64,000 bases of DNA, taken from positions 248,001-312,000 of the forward strand of contig JACONK010000037.1 in NCBI GenBank assembly GCA_014323795.1, written 5' to 3'. The notes under the pieces were generated by a model. It saw only the letters and a list, made by a program, of their open reading frames with translations, had not been told where the DNA came from and searched no databases. This stretch comes from Paracoccaceae bacterium. GTDB lineage: Bacteria > Pseudomonadota > Alphaproteobacteria > Rhodobacterales > Rhodobacteraceae. The position numbers and the translations under genes are program-made. This document shows, in pieces, positions 39,199 through 48,644 of this stretch (positions are counted from its first letter, which is position 1; the number at the start of each line of letters is the position of its first letter).

Positions 39199-40502
39199 AA
39201 GATCTGACACCGCCCCGATCATCTCTGGACCCCATCGAGATCGCGTCACGCGATGAAATCATGGCCCTGCAGTTTGACCGCCTGCGCTGGTCCCTGCGCC
39301 ATGCCTATGAAAATGTGCCGCACTACAGGGCAAGGTTCGACGCAGCCGGGGTGCATCCGGATGATCTGAAAACGTCAGCCGATCTGTCAGGGTTTCCCTT
39401 CACGGTAAAAAGCGACCTGCGCGACACCTACCCCTTCGGCCTTTTTGCCGTGCCGCGGGATCGGGTGATCCGTATACACGCGTCGTCCGGAACAACCGGT
39501 AAGCCCACGGTGGTGGGCTACACGCAAGGCGACGTGGATCGATGGGGCCGCCTGGTCGCCCGCTCCATGCGCGCCAGCGGCACCCGGCCCGGGGATATCG
39601 TGCATGTGGCCTACGGCTATGGGCTCTTCACTGGCGGGCTCGGGGCGCACTACGGGGCCGAAAGGCTCGGCTGCACAGTGGTGCCCGCGGGCGGCGGGAT
39701 GACCGCCCGGCAAATAACCCTGATCCAGGATTTCAGGCCGACGACGATCATGGTGACTCCGAGCTACCTGCTCAACATCATGGAGGCCTGCCGGGCCGAA
39801 GGCATTGACCCGCGGAAAACCTCACTGCAGGTCGGTATCCTTGGTGCCGAACCATGGACAAACGCCATGCGGGCAGAACTGGAGGGTGCTTTCGATATGC
39901 ACGCGGTGGACATCTATGGCCTGTCAGAGGTGATGGGTCCGGGCGTGGCCAACGAATGTGTGGAAACCAAGGATGGTCTGCATATCTGGGAAGATCATTT
40001 CTACCCGGAGGTGATCAATCCGGAAACAGGTGTACCCGTGGCCGACGGCGCATACGGTGAACTGGTTCTTACCACGCTGACAAAGGAGGCATTGCCGATC
40101 ATCCGTTACCGGACTCGCGACCTGACGTGCCTGTTGCCGGGTACGGCGCGCAGCATGCGCCGGATGGAAAAGATTACCGGGCGATCCGACGACATGATTA
40201 TCCTGCGGGGTGTGAATGTCTTTCCCACCCAGATTGAGGAACAGGTGATGGCGATCAAGGGGCTCGCCCCCTGTTTCCAGATCGAACTGTGGCGCGAAGG
40301 CAGCATGGATGCCATGCGCGTACATGTGGAGGCACTGCCACACAAGGGATCGGATGAAGAGCGGGCATCTTTGGGTGCTGTTCTGAAATCGCGCATCAAG
40401 GATGTGATCGGCGTGACTGCTGACATCGCCGTGGGTGTGCCCGGCACAGTGGCCCGCTCCGAAGGCAAAGCCCTGCGCGTCGTGGATAACCGATCCGAAT
40501 GA
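39195..40502 (+). CDS. paaK: phenylacetate-CoA ligase
   Basis: First step of the pathway: ATP-dependent activation of phenylacetate. 435 residues; start GTG 39195 overlaps paaI. ATP-binding HASSGTTGKPTVVGYT lies near residues 95-110, YGLSEVMGPGVANEC in the middle, and the C-terminal AMP-binding domain includes GRSDDMIILRGVNVFPTQIE. Convergent with paaE. Confidence 0.97.
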   Translation: MKDLTPPRSSLDPIEIASRDEIMALQFDRLRWSLRHAYENVPHYRARFDAAGVHPDDLKTSADLSGFPFTVKSDLRDTYPFGLFAVPRDRVIRIHASSGTTGKPTVVGYTQGDVDRWGRLVARSMRASGTRPGDIVHVAYGYGLFTGGLGAHYGAERLGCTVVPAGGGMTARQITLIQDFRPTTIMVTPSYLLNIMEACRAEGIDPRKTSLQVGILGAEPWTNAMRAELEGAFDMHAVDIYGLSEVMGPGVANECVETKDGLHIWEDHFYPEVINPETGVPVADGAYGELVLTTLTKEALPIIRYRTRDLTCLLPGTARSMRRMEKITGRSDDMIILRGVNVFPTQIEEQVMAIKGLAPCFQIELWREGSMDAMRVHVEALPHKGSDEERASLGAVLKSRIKDVIGVTADIAVGVPGTVARSEGKALRVVDNRSE

Positions 40503-40521
40503 GCGTCACAGCATGCCTGCG

Positions 40522-40536
40522 GGCGGCTGCGCCGCC
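40522..40536. terminator. hairpin between paaK and paaE
   Basis: GGCGGC-TGC-GCCGCC is a perfect 6-bp stem in the 36-base gap between convergent stop codons. No T-tract. Confidence 0.4.
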
Positions 40537-40538
40537 GC

Positions 40539-41609
40539 TTATGCCCGGGCTTCGTATTCCAGTACTACGCACCTGCTTATGGGCACTGCCTGACAGGTGA
40601 GCACGTACCCCGCACGGATTTCATAGTCCTCAAGCGCGTGGTTGGCGATCATCTCCACCTCGCCTTCCTGGACCTTGGCCACGCAGGTGGAACAGACCCC
40701 GCCGCAGCAGGCATGGGGTGCCGCCAGCCCACCGTCGAGTGCGGCCTGGAGGAGCGTTTGGCCCGGCGCGATTTTCACCGTGCAGCGTGTGCCGTCAAGC
40801 GTGATGATGGCGGTGCCACCTGTTGACCGGGCGTCTTTCGAAATCTTTGCGGCCTGTTTGGCCCGCCCGTGCCGGGAGCCGGCAAAAAGCTCATATTTGA
40901 TCCGCTCTTTCGCGAACCCGTTTTCCGCCAGACTGTCGCGGATGGCGACCATCATCGGTTCCGGCCCGCAGATGAAAGCGTAATCCACAGTTGCCAGATC
41001 GATCAGCGTCGCAAAGAGTGCCGCACATTTTTCGCCGTCCACGCGCCCGGTGAACAGCTCAATATCCTGGCCGTCGCTTTCCAGCACATGGATCACCGAC
41101 AGGCGATCCATGTGGATATTTTTCAGGTCTTCGATATCTTCGCGGAACATGATCGAGTGTACAACCCGGTTGGCGTAAACAAGCGTGATGCGCGCGCCCG
41201 GCTCATCGCGCAGATAGGTGCGGAGAAGTGACAGAACGGGCGTGATACCGGAACCCCCGGCAAACATCAGGTAGTGACGGCTGGTGCCGGGGTCCGGTTC
41301 CACAAAGAAGCGACCCTGCGGCGGCAGGGCCCGGAGCTGCTGGCCCGCTGCAAGTTCTGTATTTGCCCAGGTTGAAAATGCGCCTCCGTCAACGGTCTTG
41401 ATGCCGACCTGCAGGTAGCCCTCCCCCGGCGGCACACAAATGGAATAGCTGCGGCGTACCTCCACCCCGTCAAAATCGCGGGAAAATGTCAGATATTGGC
41501 CTGGCTTGAAGGCGAAAACCCCTGCATCCCGGGCTTTCAGTGACACCACCACCGCATCGCGGATGGTCCGGTCCACATGGATTACGTCGAGATCGTAAAA
41601 CAATGCCAT
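40539..41609 (-). CDS. paaE: phenylacetyl-CoA epoxidase, reductase PaaE
   Basis: Feeds electrons from NADPH to the PaaABC oxygenase. FAD-binding (RRSYSICVPPGEG), NAD-binding (FAGGSGITPVLSLLRTYL) and a C-terminal plant-type [2Fe-2S] domain (HACCGGVCSTCVAKV) come in order. 356 residues. Last gene of the operon, three bases after paaD. Confidence 0.96.
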   Translation of the reverse strand: MALFYDLDVIHVDRTIRDAVVVSLKARDAGVFAFKPGQYLTFSRDFDGVEVRRSYSICVPPGEGYLQVGIKTVDGGAFSTWANTELAAGQQLRALPPQGRFFVEPDPGTSRHYLMFAGGSGITPVLSLLRTYLRDEPGARITLVYANRVVHSIMFREDIEDLKNIHMDRLSVIHVLESDGQDIELFTGRVDGEKCAALFATLIDLATVDYAFICGPEPMMVAIRDSLAENGFAKERIKYELFAGSRHGRAKQAAKISKDARSTGGTAIITLDGTRCTVKIAPGQTLLQAALDGGLAAPHACCGGVCSTCVAKVQEGEVEMIANHALEDYEIRAGYVLTCQAVPISRCVVLEYEARA

Positions 41610-41612
41610 AAA

Positions 41613-42080
41613 TCAGATGCACTTGAAGTAGTCGAAGGGCTCCAGACATCCCATACAACGCCAGGCGGCCTTGCATGGGGTGGACCCGAATTGGGAGATA
41701 CGCTCCAATTTGTCCGAGCCGCAATGCGGGCAGCGGTCCGGCCCGCCTGCCTGGCCGGGCGGCGCGATGCCGTAGCGTTCAAGCCTGGCCCTGCCCTTGT
41801 CGGACAGCCAGTCGGTGGTCCAGGCCGGGCTCAGCTGCTGCATGACACGAACCTTGTCCACCCCCCGGTCCGCCAGGGCCGAATGAATATCGAGTGTGAT
41901 GAGCGAGGTCGCCGGGCAGCCGGAATAGGTTGGCGTGATGGTGATCGATAGGATATCGCCTTCCCACCGCACGTCCCGGATCACACCGAGATCACGGAGC
42001 GAGATCACCGGTATCTCCGGGTCGGGCACCTCGTCCAGCCAGTCCCAGACCTGCGCGACGCGAGGAATTGTAGCTACCAT
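41613..42080 (-). CDS. paaD: phenylacetyl-CoA epoxidase assembly protein PaaD
   Basis: MIP18/DUF59 family protein thought to help insert iron-sulfur clusters into the epoxidase. 155 residues: DEVPDPEIPVISLRDLGVI at the start, TPTYSGCPATSLI in the middle, and a C-terminal zinc ribbon with CPHC and CMGC. Overlaps paaC by seven bases. Confidence 0.94.
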   Translation of the reverse strand: MVATIPRVAQVWDWLDEVPDPEIPVISLRDLGVIRDVRWEGDILSITITPTYSGCPATSLITLDIHSALADRGVDKVRVMQQLSPAWTTDWLSDKGRARLERYGIAPPGQAGGPDRCPHCGSDKLERISQFGSTPCKAAWRCMGCLEPFDYFKCI

Positions 42081-42841
42081 GTCGCCCCCGGGTAGGCGCG
42101 TTGCAGGAACTGCATTTGCGCCAGCACATGGCCCAGGTGTTCGGAATGCCGGCCGGTTTTGCCGCCCTGCCGGGTGAAACGGGTGGCGGGCACGGCCAGG
42201 GTCGCCCTGGCCAGAGTGGGAAGAATGGTGGCGTCCCAGGCATCACGAATCCTGTCCGGCTTCGGCGCATCAGGGGCAAGCATCGCGTCAACCTCATCAG
42301 TGCTGAACATTTCGCCGACGCAGGGCCACAGTTCGTCAAGCGCGGCCTGCATGCGGGTGTGGCTTTCATGCGTTCCATCGCCCAGGCGGACCACCAGATC
42401 GGCGGCGCGGTCGACATGGTAGGCGACCTCTTTGGTTGCCTTTTCCGCGATCCCCGCGACGCGGGGGTCGGGGAAGGATTTCAGCGCGTTCAGATACGGC
42501 AGGTGCCAGGCGTCAAACAGCAGCTGCCGCATCATTGTCTGCCCGAAATCCCCGTTCGGCTGCTCAACGAGCAGCAGGTTGGTGAAATCCATGCTGTCGC
42601 GCAGAAAGGCAAGGTCATCGGCACTGCGCCCCTTGCCCTCTACCTCTGCCGCCAGGCCCAGCCACATTCGGGTATGACCAATCAGGTCAAGCGCGGTGTT
42701 GGCGAGCGCGATATCCTCTTCCAGCATCGGGGAATGGCCGCACCACTCGCTGACGCGATGGCCCAGGATCAGGGTCGAATCCCCGATCCGGGTCAGAAAG
42801 TGGAAAAGTGCCGTATCCCGATTCAGGATTTGAGCCATCAC
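42074..42841 (-). CDS. paaC: phenylacetyl-CoA epoxidase subunit PaaC
   Basis: Structural ferritin-like subunit of the oxygenase; it pairs with PaaA but lacks the full diiron site. 255 residues with YLTRIGD-like FLTRIGDSTLILGHRVSEWC, then ALDLIGHTRMWLGLAAEVEG. Start overlaps the paaB stop (ATGA). Confidence 0.96.
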   Translation of the reverse strand: MMAQILNRDTALFHFLTRIGDSTLILGHRVSEWCGHSPMLEEDIALANTALDLIGHTRMWLGLAAEVEGKGRSADDLAFLRDSMDFTNLLLVEQPNGDFGQTMMRQLLFDAWHLPYLNALKSFPDPRVAGIAEKATKEVAYHVDRAADLVVRLGDGTHESHTRMQAALDELWPCVGEMFSTDEVDAMLAPDAPKPDRIRDAWDATILPTLARATLAVPATRFTRQGGKTGRHSEHLGHVLAQMQFLQRAYPGATW

Positions 42842-43122
42842 ATCGGCCCCGCATCTTCCGGAATGTCAAAGAAGGTGGGGTGGCGATAAGGCTTGCTGTC
42901 TGCGGCATCAAAGAGTGCGTCTTTCCTGCCCGGATCGCTCGCCGTAACCTGGGCCGTCGGAATTACCCAGATCGACACGCCTTCTTTCCGGCGGCAGTAA
43001 ACGTCGCGGGCGTTCCTGATCGCCATCCCTGCATCGGGTGCATGCAGGCTGCCCACATGCCGGTGCGACATGCCGTGTGCACTGCGGATGAAGATTTCCC
43101 AAAGAGGGATTTCAGTGCTCAT
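42838..43122 (-). CDS. paaB: phenylacetyl-CoA epoxidase subunit PaaB
   Basis: Small bridging subunit, 94 residues: PLWEIFIRSAHGMSHRHVGS, AIRNARDVYCRRKEGVSIWV and a C-terminal FDIPEDAG. Normally directly after paaA; here 577 bases separate them. A short open frame ends in an ATGA overlap with its start. Confidence 0.95.
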   Translation of the reverse strand: MSTEIPLWEIFIRSAHGMSHRHVGSLHAPDAGMAIRNARDVYCRRKEGVSIWVIPTAQVTASDPGRKDALFDAADSKPYRHPTFFDIPEDAGPM

Positions 43123-43699
43123 ATCTGCCTGGCTGCGGGCCGCAGCTTCTTCCGGTCCGGGTTGCGGGATTGCCCGAAGGCGATCATGGGGATGCCGATA
43201 TCCTTGATCATGAAATCATCGCAGCCGTAATAATTCCGGCACTTCATATTTGACAGGGACAGCAGGTTGAGCCTTGCGCATGTCCTGCGCGTGGCTTTCG
43301 GGATATCCACCCGCGGGTTTTGTCCCCCGCTTTGCCATCGGCACCTGACAGGGTAAAGATCGCCTGACCGTGCCGGAAGTTGTCGATCCGGATTCTGTGG
43401 TGCGAAAAGCCGGGCCGTAACAGCCGGTTCCGCGCAGCGTCAGACAGCCAAAGAACAAACAGTGCCCCTGCAGGTCCGCCACAGCCAGGGTGATCAGCCG
43501 ATAAAGCCCGGCACCCTGCCCTGCGGGCAGTGTCTCTGCCAAAGCCGGGGTCATATTGCGGATGCGACGACTGTCGCCCGGACCGCGGCCAGGGCGCGGG
43601 ATGCTGTCACCCCGTGACGGGACGCACCTGAAAACTGCATGCCCCTGCCCCCCTTGCCAAGTGAGAGGTACACGATGCACCTGTGCGACATGGGTACCA
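43123..43699 (-). other. 577-base insert between paaA and paaB with broken reading frames
   Basis: Unusual within a paaABCDE operon. Two overlapping frames are open on the operon strand: 43216-43680 (ending PVKYEVPELLRLR) and 43119-43310 (MKCRNYYGCDDFMIKDIGIP). A third frame holds RIDNFRHGQAIFTLSGADGK. These could be parts of one gene broken by frameshifts, but I recognise no family. GTCAC-GGG-GTGAC at 43607-43619 could form a small hairpin. Confidence 0.5.
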
Positions 43700-44695
43700 T
43701 TACCCGGCCACCGGTTTTGCGGCTTTTCTCTTCTTCGCCGCGTGAGTGTTCAATCCGTCGCGTACCCAGGCACCGTCGTCCCAGGCTTTCACCCGGGCGG
43801 CCAGCCGTTCCCTGTTGCAAGGGCCGTTGCCATGGATGACGGCCATGAATTCCTGCCAATCCGGGTCGGTGAAGTCGTAGCCACCCTTTTTATCATTCCA
43901 TGCAAGGTTTTCGTCCGGGATTGTCAGGCCCAGGAATTCTGCCTGCGGGACAACCGCGTCAACAAATTTCTGACGCAGTTCGTCGTTGGAATTCATCTTG
44001 ATCTTCCAGGCCATTGACTGGGCAGAGTGTACACTGTCCGCATCGGGCGGGCCGAACATCATCAGGGACGGTGCCCAGAACCGGTTGAGCGCATCCTGTG
44101 CCATCCGTTTTTGCGCGGCGGTGCCTTCACACATCTTCATCATGATGTCAAAGCCCTGGCGTTGGTGGAAACTCTCTTCCTTGCAGATCCGCACCATGGC
44201 CCGGGCATAGGGCCCGTAGGAGCTACGCTGCAGTGGAACCTGATTCATGATCGCTGCCTGGTCCACGAGCCAGCCCACTGCGCCGATATCCGCCCAGGTC
44301 AGCGTCGGGTAATTGAAAATGGACGAATACTTGGCCTTTCCGGAATGCAGCTGGTCAAACATCTGGTCCCGGCTGATTCCCAGCGTTTCTGCCGCGCAGT
44401 AGAGGTAGAGCCCGTGGCCGGCCTCATCCTGAACCTTGGCAAGCAGGATCGCCTTGCGTTCCAACGTCGGCGCACGAGTGATCCAGTTGCCTTCGGGCAG
44501 TTGGCCCACGATCTCCGAATGGGCGTGCTGGCTGATCTGGCGCACCATCGTTTTGCGGTAGCCATCAGGCATCCAGTCCTTCGGCTCAATCTTTCCCCCC
44601 GCGTTGATGCGCTCCTGAAAAACGCGTTCCTCCCCTTCCATTTCATTGAGTGTCTTCACTGCCTTGCCGGTCGATTCCACAATCTGGGCATACAT
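43700..44695 (-). CDS. paaA: phenylacetyl-CoA epoxidase catalytic subunit PaaA
   Basis: Diiron subunit that inserts oxygen into the aromatic ring of phenylacetyl-CoA. 331 residues. Carboxylate/His ligands fall in [20 protein letters not shown] and [15 protein letters not shown]. The gene starts two bases after the thiolase stop. Confidence 0.97.
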   Translation of the reverse strand: MYAQIVESTGKAVKTLNEMEGEERVFQERINAGGKIEPKDWMPDGYRKTMVRQISQHAHSEIVGQLPEGNWITRAPTLERKAILLAKVQDEAGHGLYLYCAAETLGISRDQMFDQLHSGKAKYSSIFNYPTLTWADIGAVGWLVDQAAIMNQVPLQRSSYGPYARAMVRICKEESFHQRQGFDIMMKMCEGTAAQKRMAQDALNRFWAPSLMMFGPPDADSVHSAQSMAWKIKMNSNDELRQKFVDAVVPQAEFLGLTIPDENLAWNDKKGGYDFTDPDWQEFMAVIHGNGPCNRERLAARVKAWDDGAWVRDGLNTHAAKKRKAAKPVAG

Positions 44696-44697
44696 TG

Positions 44698-45903
44698 TCA
44701 GACCCCTTCAAGGATCAGGGCAAAACCCTGGCCTACGCCAACACACATAGTGCAGAGCGCGTATCTTTCACCTGTGCAACGAAGATGATGCGCCGCAGTC
44801 GCCGCCATTCGTGCCCCGGACGCGCCGAGCGGATGGCCGAGTGCAATCGCGCCGCCCTTCGGGTTCACCCGCGCATCGTCATCTGCCACGCCAAGATCGC
44901 GCAGAACGGCGAGGCTTTGGGAAGCAAATGCTTCATTCAGCTCAATCAGGTCCATGTCATCCATCGTCAGGCCCGCAATCTTCAGTGCCTTGTTGACCGC
45001 AGGCACCGGGCCAATGCCCATGATCCGCGGTTCTACGCCCGCCGCTGCCGCTGCAACGACCCGTGCCATGGGTTTCAGCCCATGGGCCTTCGTCGCCTCG
45101 CCGGAAGCAAGGAGCAGTGCCGCCGCCCCGTCGTTTACACCGGAAGCATTGCCTGCTGTGATGGTCATCTCCGCCCCGTTTATGCCTTTCAGCCCGCCCA
45201 GTTTGTCCGCCGTTGCGCCCGGACGCGGATGTTCATCCATGCTGACCACAATCGGGGCATCCTTGTGCCGGGGGATCGTAACCGGCACAAGCTCTGCCGC
45301 GAAGGCGTTGGCGTCTTGCGCCGCTGACCAGCGCGCCTGGGATCGGGCTGCAAAAGCATCCTGGTCCGCACGGCTGATATGCCAGTCTTGTGCCACGTTT
45401 TCGGCGGTTTGGGGCATACTGTCGATGCCGTATTGCGCCTTCATCTTCGGGTTCACGAATCGCCAGCCGATGGTGGTGTCAAACATCTCTGCCACCCGCG
45501 AAAAGGCACTGCCCGCCTTGCCCGTCACAAAGGGTGCGCGGGTCATGCTTTCAACCCCGCCCGCGATCATCAGGCTTGCCTCCCCCACCCGGATCACCCG
45601 GGCGGCGGTGGCGACGGCGTCGAGCCCGGATGCGCACAGGCGGTTCAGCGTCACCCCCGGTACATCAGCCGGCAGCCCGGCGAGCAGCCCGGCCATGCGT
45701 GCGACATTGCGGTTATCCTCCCCTGCCTGATTGGCGCAGCCGTAAACCACGTCATCGACGCACACCCAATTTACGCCCGTGTTGCGTTCTATCAGGGCGG
45801 AAATCGGCACCGCTGCCAGATCATCGGCCCGAACCTGCGCCAGTGCGCCGCCGTAGCGGCCGATAGGGGTGCGCACCGCATCACAGATATAGGCGTCGGG
45901 CAT
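44698..45903 (-). CDS. paaJ: 3-oxoadipyl-CoA/3-oxo-5,6-dehydrosuberyl-CoA thiolase
   Basis: Last step of the phenylacetate pathway (and of beta-ketoadipate), releasing acetyl-CoA and succinyl-CoA. 401 residues. The nucleophile Cys is in [11 protein letters not shown], with His in [11 protein letters not shown] and a second Cys in [12 protein letters not shown]. Being first in the paaABCDE operon supports PaaJ over PcaF, which is nearly identical in sequence. Confidence 0.92.
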   Translation of the reverse strand: MPDAYICDAVRTPIGRYGGALAQVRADDLAAVPISALIERNTGVNWVCVDDVVYGCANQAGEDNRNVARMAGLLAGLPADVPGVTLNRLCASGLDAVATAARVIRVGEASLMIAGGVESMTRAPFVTGKAGSAFSRVAEMFDTTIGWRFVNPKMKAQYGIDSMPQTAENVAQDWHISRADQDAFAARSQARWSAAQDANAFAAELVPVTIPRHKDAPIVVSMDEHPRPGATADKLGGLKGINGAEMTITAGNASGVNDGAAALLLASGEATKAHGLKPMARVVAAAAAGVEPRIMGIGPVPAVNKALKIAGLTMDDMDLIELNEAFASQSLAVLRDLGVADDDARVNPKGGAIALGHPLGASGARMAATAAHHLRCTGERYALCTMCVGVGQGFALILEGV

Positions 45904-46248
45904 ACGGGACTCGCTGACCGGATTGCTGCAAAAAGACAGTACCAGTCCCGAAGGTTCTCTGTCAATAACAAGTTACATGCCAGCTAAAATCTTCCGGGAA
46001 ATTGTAACAAATATGCTCAAGAGGATGAGGGCGGGGGAGATTTCGAACAAAATCAAGGAATGATTTCAGTCAGAAGCGAGCACCTGGCGACAGGCTTTCG
46101 GCAGGTCTGCCGGCACGAAATCACGCGCCCGCTTTTTGCGCCTCCCCGTGTTGTCCCGAAATTTCTCATTCGGTCCGTGCCGGCAGGGCTTGTTATCGGA
46201 TGCTGCAATGCTTATGTTACTTCCAGCGCAGCAGCCTGGGAATTATCC
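45904..46248. other. divergent promoter region of the paa operon and yggT
   Basis: 345 bases without a supported gene. It must hold promoters for the leftward thiolase-paa operon and the rightward yggT gene. No clear operator is seen. Confidence 0.5.
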
Positions 46249-46527
46249 ATGCAAGCCATCGGTGAAATTCTGATTTTCCTTTTAGACTTGGCATGGTGGA
46301 TTTTGATCGTCCACATTATCATCGGATGGCTGGTGGCTTTCAATGTGCTCACCATGCAGCAGCCGATAGTCGCGCAAATCCAGTCAGGCCTGAACCGCCT
46401 GCTCGACCCTGTCTATGATCCGGTCCGGCGTATCCTGCCGCAAACCGGGCCGGTTGATTTTTCGCCAATTATCGTCTTTATCGGGATCCACATCGCAGGG
46501 ATTTTGGTGAGAAATGTGTTCTTCTGA
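46249..46527 (+). CDS. YggT family membrane protein
   Basis: 92 residues from ATG 46249: MQAIGEILIFLLDLAWWILI, a first membrane helix, then DPVYDPVRRILPQTGPVDFSP, the family signature, and a second helix IVFIGIHIAGILV. Upstream codons in the same frame do not resemble the family. Role unknown; often near division or iron-sulfur genes. Confidence 0.92.
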   Translation: MQAIGEILIFLLDLAWWILIVHIIIGWLVAFNVLTMQQPIVAQIQSGLNRLLDPVYDPVRRILPQTGPVDFSPIIVFIGIHIAGILVRNVFF

Positions 46528-46588
46528 TAAGATCAAGATCTGCCCGGGCGCGGCGGGCGGGTCTGTTTTGGCAGGGTGAGCCGGGAAT

Positions 46589-47221
46589 TCAGCTCCCGGC
46601 CGAAGTCCATGTGCTGCCCCAGAGCTGTTTGACGCGGGCGTCGCGGCCGCAGGCCGTGCGGTAGCGGCTATAGGCCTTTGCCCGAGTGATCAGCCCGAAG
46701 CGCGTCAGCGTTTTTTCAGTGCTTTTATAGTAATCCTGATGGTAATCTTCGGCAACGTAGAAGGGTGTGGCGGGCAGGATGGGCGTAACGATCTTCTGGC
46801 CCAGCTCTTTGCCCGCTTTCTGTTTGGCGGCCTTGGCAACCGCCGCCTCTGACCGGTTGGCCGTGAAAATGGCCGTCCGGTAGCTGGTGCCGCGGTCACA
46901 GAACTGCCCGCCTTCATCCACAGGGTCTACGGAACGAAAGAACAGGTGCACAAGCTCCGCATAGCTGATCCTGCTGTCGTCATAGAGGATTTGCACCGCT
47001 TCATAGTGCCCGGTGCCCCCTTGCGTGACTTTCCTGTAGCTGGCATCCGCCTTCGACCCGCCGATGTAGCCGGACGTCGCTTCAATCACGCCCGGCACTC
47101 CCTCGAAGTCCTTTTCGACGCACCAGAAGCAGCCGCCCGCAAAGACGGCTGTCCTTTGGCCCGCAAAAGCGGGAACCCCTGCCATCAGGATCATAAAGGC
47201 GCATGCGAAAAGGCGTTTCAT
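46589..47221 (-). CDS. msrA: peptide-methionine (S)-S-oxide reductase, exported
   Basis: Repairs S-methionine sulfoxide. From ATG 47221 it has a signal peptide (MKRLFACAFMILMAGVPAFA) and then the catalytic Cys31 in GGCFWCVEK. GYIGGSKADASYRKVTQGGTGHYE and FYVAEDYHQDYY follow. 210 residues. A periplasmic location contrasts with the cytoplasmic MsrB at 15.3 kb. Confidence 0.95.
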   Translation of the reverse strand: MKRLFACAFMILMAGVPAFAGQRTAVFAGGCFWCVEKDFEGVPGVIEATSGYIGGSKADASYRKVTQGGTGHYEAVQILYDDSRISYAELVHLFFRSVDPVDEGGQFCDRGTSYRTAIFTANRSEAAVAKAAKQKAGKELGQKIVTPILPATPFYVAEDYHQDYYKSTEKTLTRFGLITRAKAYSRYRTACGRDARVKQLWGSTWTSAGS

Positions 47222-47798
47222 GGCGAATGTTCCCGTCTTGTGTTTTACGAAACATATTTCTTGCAATGCCACGTTCAATCAACATCTGCGTGAAAGATTG
47301 AAGAATGTGACAACGCGTATCACCATGCGGTTCGTCCCGCGCAACATGTCGACCGCGCTGATACACAATTTCCCCGCCCGTGCGGACCGCACTGTAATGG
47401 ATGGGCCGTCTTATGCGGCCTTTGGGGGGCGGGGATCGTTGCTGCAGGGCCACCAGACCCGGCCCGCGTTTCAGCAAAAGACGCAGCCAAACGATAAAAT
47501 TCCAGGCCCGGTGATATCGGTTCTGTCATCCGGCGCGACATGGTTCATACGCCCCCGTCACCGACAGCACAACCATTCGGCAGAACCCGCGGTGTGCCTG
47601 TGACAGCCCTGTGTGATGCCACTGATTCGCCCTTTGACCCGGCCCTGACGCCCGTGCCAAAGGGCGACAACCCAAGCGCGGCATTGGTCCGGATCCGACC
47701 ATGCCCGCGGGCCCGGAAGGCCCTCTGCCAGAGGGCGCGCCCGACCATACGCAAAACTTCGCTGTCGTGGTGGGCTGCTATGAGCAAATGTCGGCCAA
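47222..47798. other. gene-free stretch of about 580 bases
   Basis: No supported gene on either strand. It borders the duplicated WDAG-repeat module. Confidence 0.5.
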
Positions 47799-47844
47799 GG
47801 CACCGATGGTCACACACGGGCCTGTCAGTGGCCCATGTTTACAG

Positions 47845-48381
47845 TCACTCCTCCTTGCCCAACAGTTTCTTCACCGCCCCCTTGGATGCGCCGAGGCCAG
47901 CACCGACGGTGGCCCCGACACCGACGCCCGTCATGGCACCAGAGACGGCACCAACGACAACGCCGCCGCCGATGACGGGAATGGCCCCGGCTAAGGCACC
48001 GACGGCGACACCGGCCCCGGCGACCGCGACGACGCCGAGGGCGGCACCGCGGCCAGCGTCCTTTGCAATTTTCTTGCCGTGCTCTCGAACGGTGTCAGAT
48101 GTGGCGATGGCTGTGCCAGCGTCCCACGCACCAGAACCGATGGCCTTGGCAGCACCGCCGACGGCCGCGCCAGCGTCCCACACGCCAGAACCGATGGCCT
48201 TGGCAGTGTCAGACGTGACGGCGGCTTTGGCAGCACCGCCGACGGCCTCGCCAGCGTCCCACGCGCTAGAACCGACAGTTTTGGCAGCACCGCCGACGGC
48301 TTTGACGCCAGCCCAGATCCGTGAGGTGCCTTCCTCTTTGACGGAAGCCTGCACGGCGTCCTTGTTTGCTTTGTCTTCCAT
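47845..48381 (-). CDS. WDAG-repeat alanine/glycine-rich protein, copy 1
   Basis: 178 residues, no recognised family. Residues about 20-95 hold three degenerate 18-residue repeats of the type AKAIGSGAWDAGTAxGGA, interrupted by AAVTSDT. Residues about 96-108 are basic (REHGKKIAKDAGRG). Residues about 109-165 are hydrophobic and glycine-rich (ALGVVAVAGAGVAVGALAGA), like glycine-zipper membrane hairpins. The end is KKLLGKEE. No signal peptide. Function unknown; a membrane-binding or stress role would be a guess. Confidence 0.75.
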   Translation of the reverse strand: MEDKANKDAVQASVKEEGTSRIWAGVKAVGGAAKTVGSSAWDAGEAVGGAAKAAVTSDTAKAIGSGVWDAGAAVGGAAKAIGSGAWDAGTAIATSDTVREHGKKIAKDAGRGAALGVVAVAGAGVAVGALAGAIPVIGGGVVVGAVSGAMTGVGVGATVGAGLGASKGAVKKLLGKEE

Positions 48382-48461
48382 TGGTTTTTCCCATTCGTTA
48401 TTGGGTTAATTGCGTTCCACTTTAACCCCCCGGTCGCCCATGGCACAATAGAGCCAGTTGA

Positions 48462-48485
48462 CCGAATTCAATAGGTCCAATTCGG
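48462..48485. promoter_or_regulatory. inverted repeat upstream of WDAG copy 1
   Basis: CCGAATT-N10-AATTCGG, a perfect 7-base inverted repeat with the spacer CAATAGGTCC, 81 bases before the start codon. The same element stands before copy 2. The size and two-half-site form suit an operator for a dimeric regulator. Confidence 0.6.
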
Positions 48486-48527
48486 ATCAGATCGCCCATG
48501 GGCTCAATCTGCCGAAACGCGCTAACG

Positions 48528-48547
48528 CTGTGGCGGGGATACCACAG
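48528..48547. repeat. intergenic hairpin, TGTGGCG family
   Basis: CTGTGG-CGGGGATA-CCACAG, a perfect 6-bp stem between the two WDAG modules. Confidence 0.45.
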
Positions 48548-48644
48548 ATGCGCAAGTGCCTTTGCCTGGCGGGTGTGGGTCTCTCCCTCCCCGGACAGGG
48601 CACCGATGGCCACACACAGGTCTGTCAGTGACCCATGTTCACAG

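Larger units (their letters stand above)
47799..48523 (-). repeat. WDAG module, tandem duplication copy 1
   Basis: Gene plus flanks. The 3' flank (47799-47844) and 5' flank (48382-48523) match 48599-48644 and 49257-49396 of copy 2. The last 70 or so bases, around AATTCAATAGGTCCAATTCGG, are almost identical. Confidence 0.88.
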
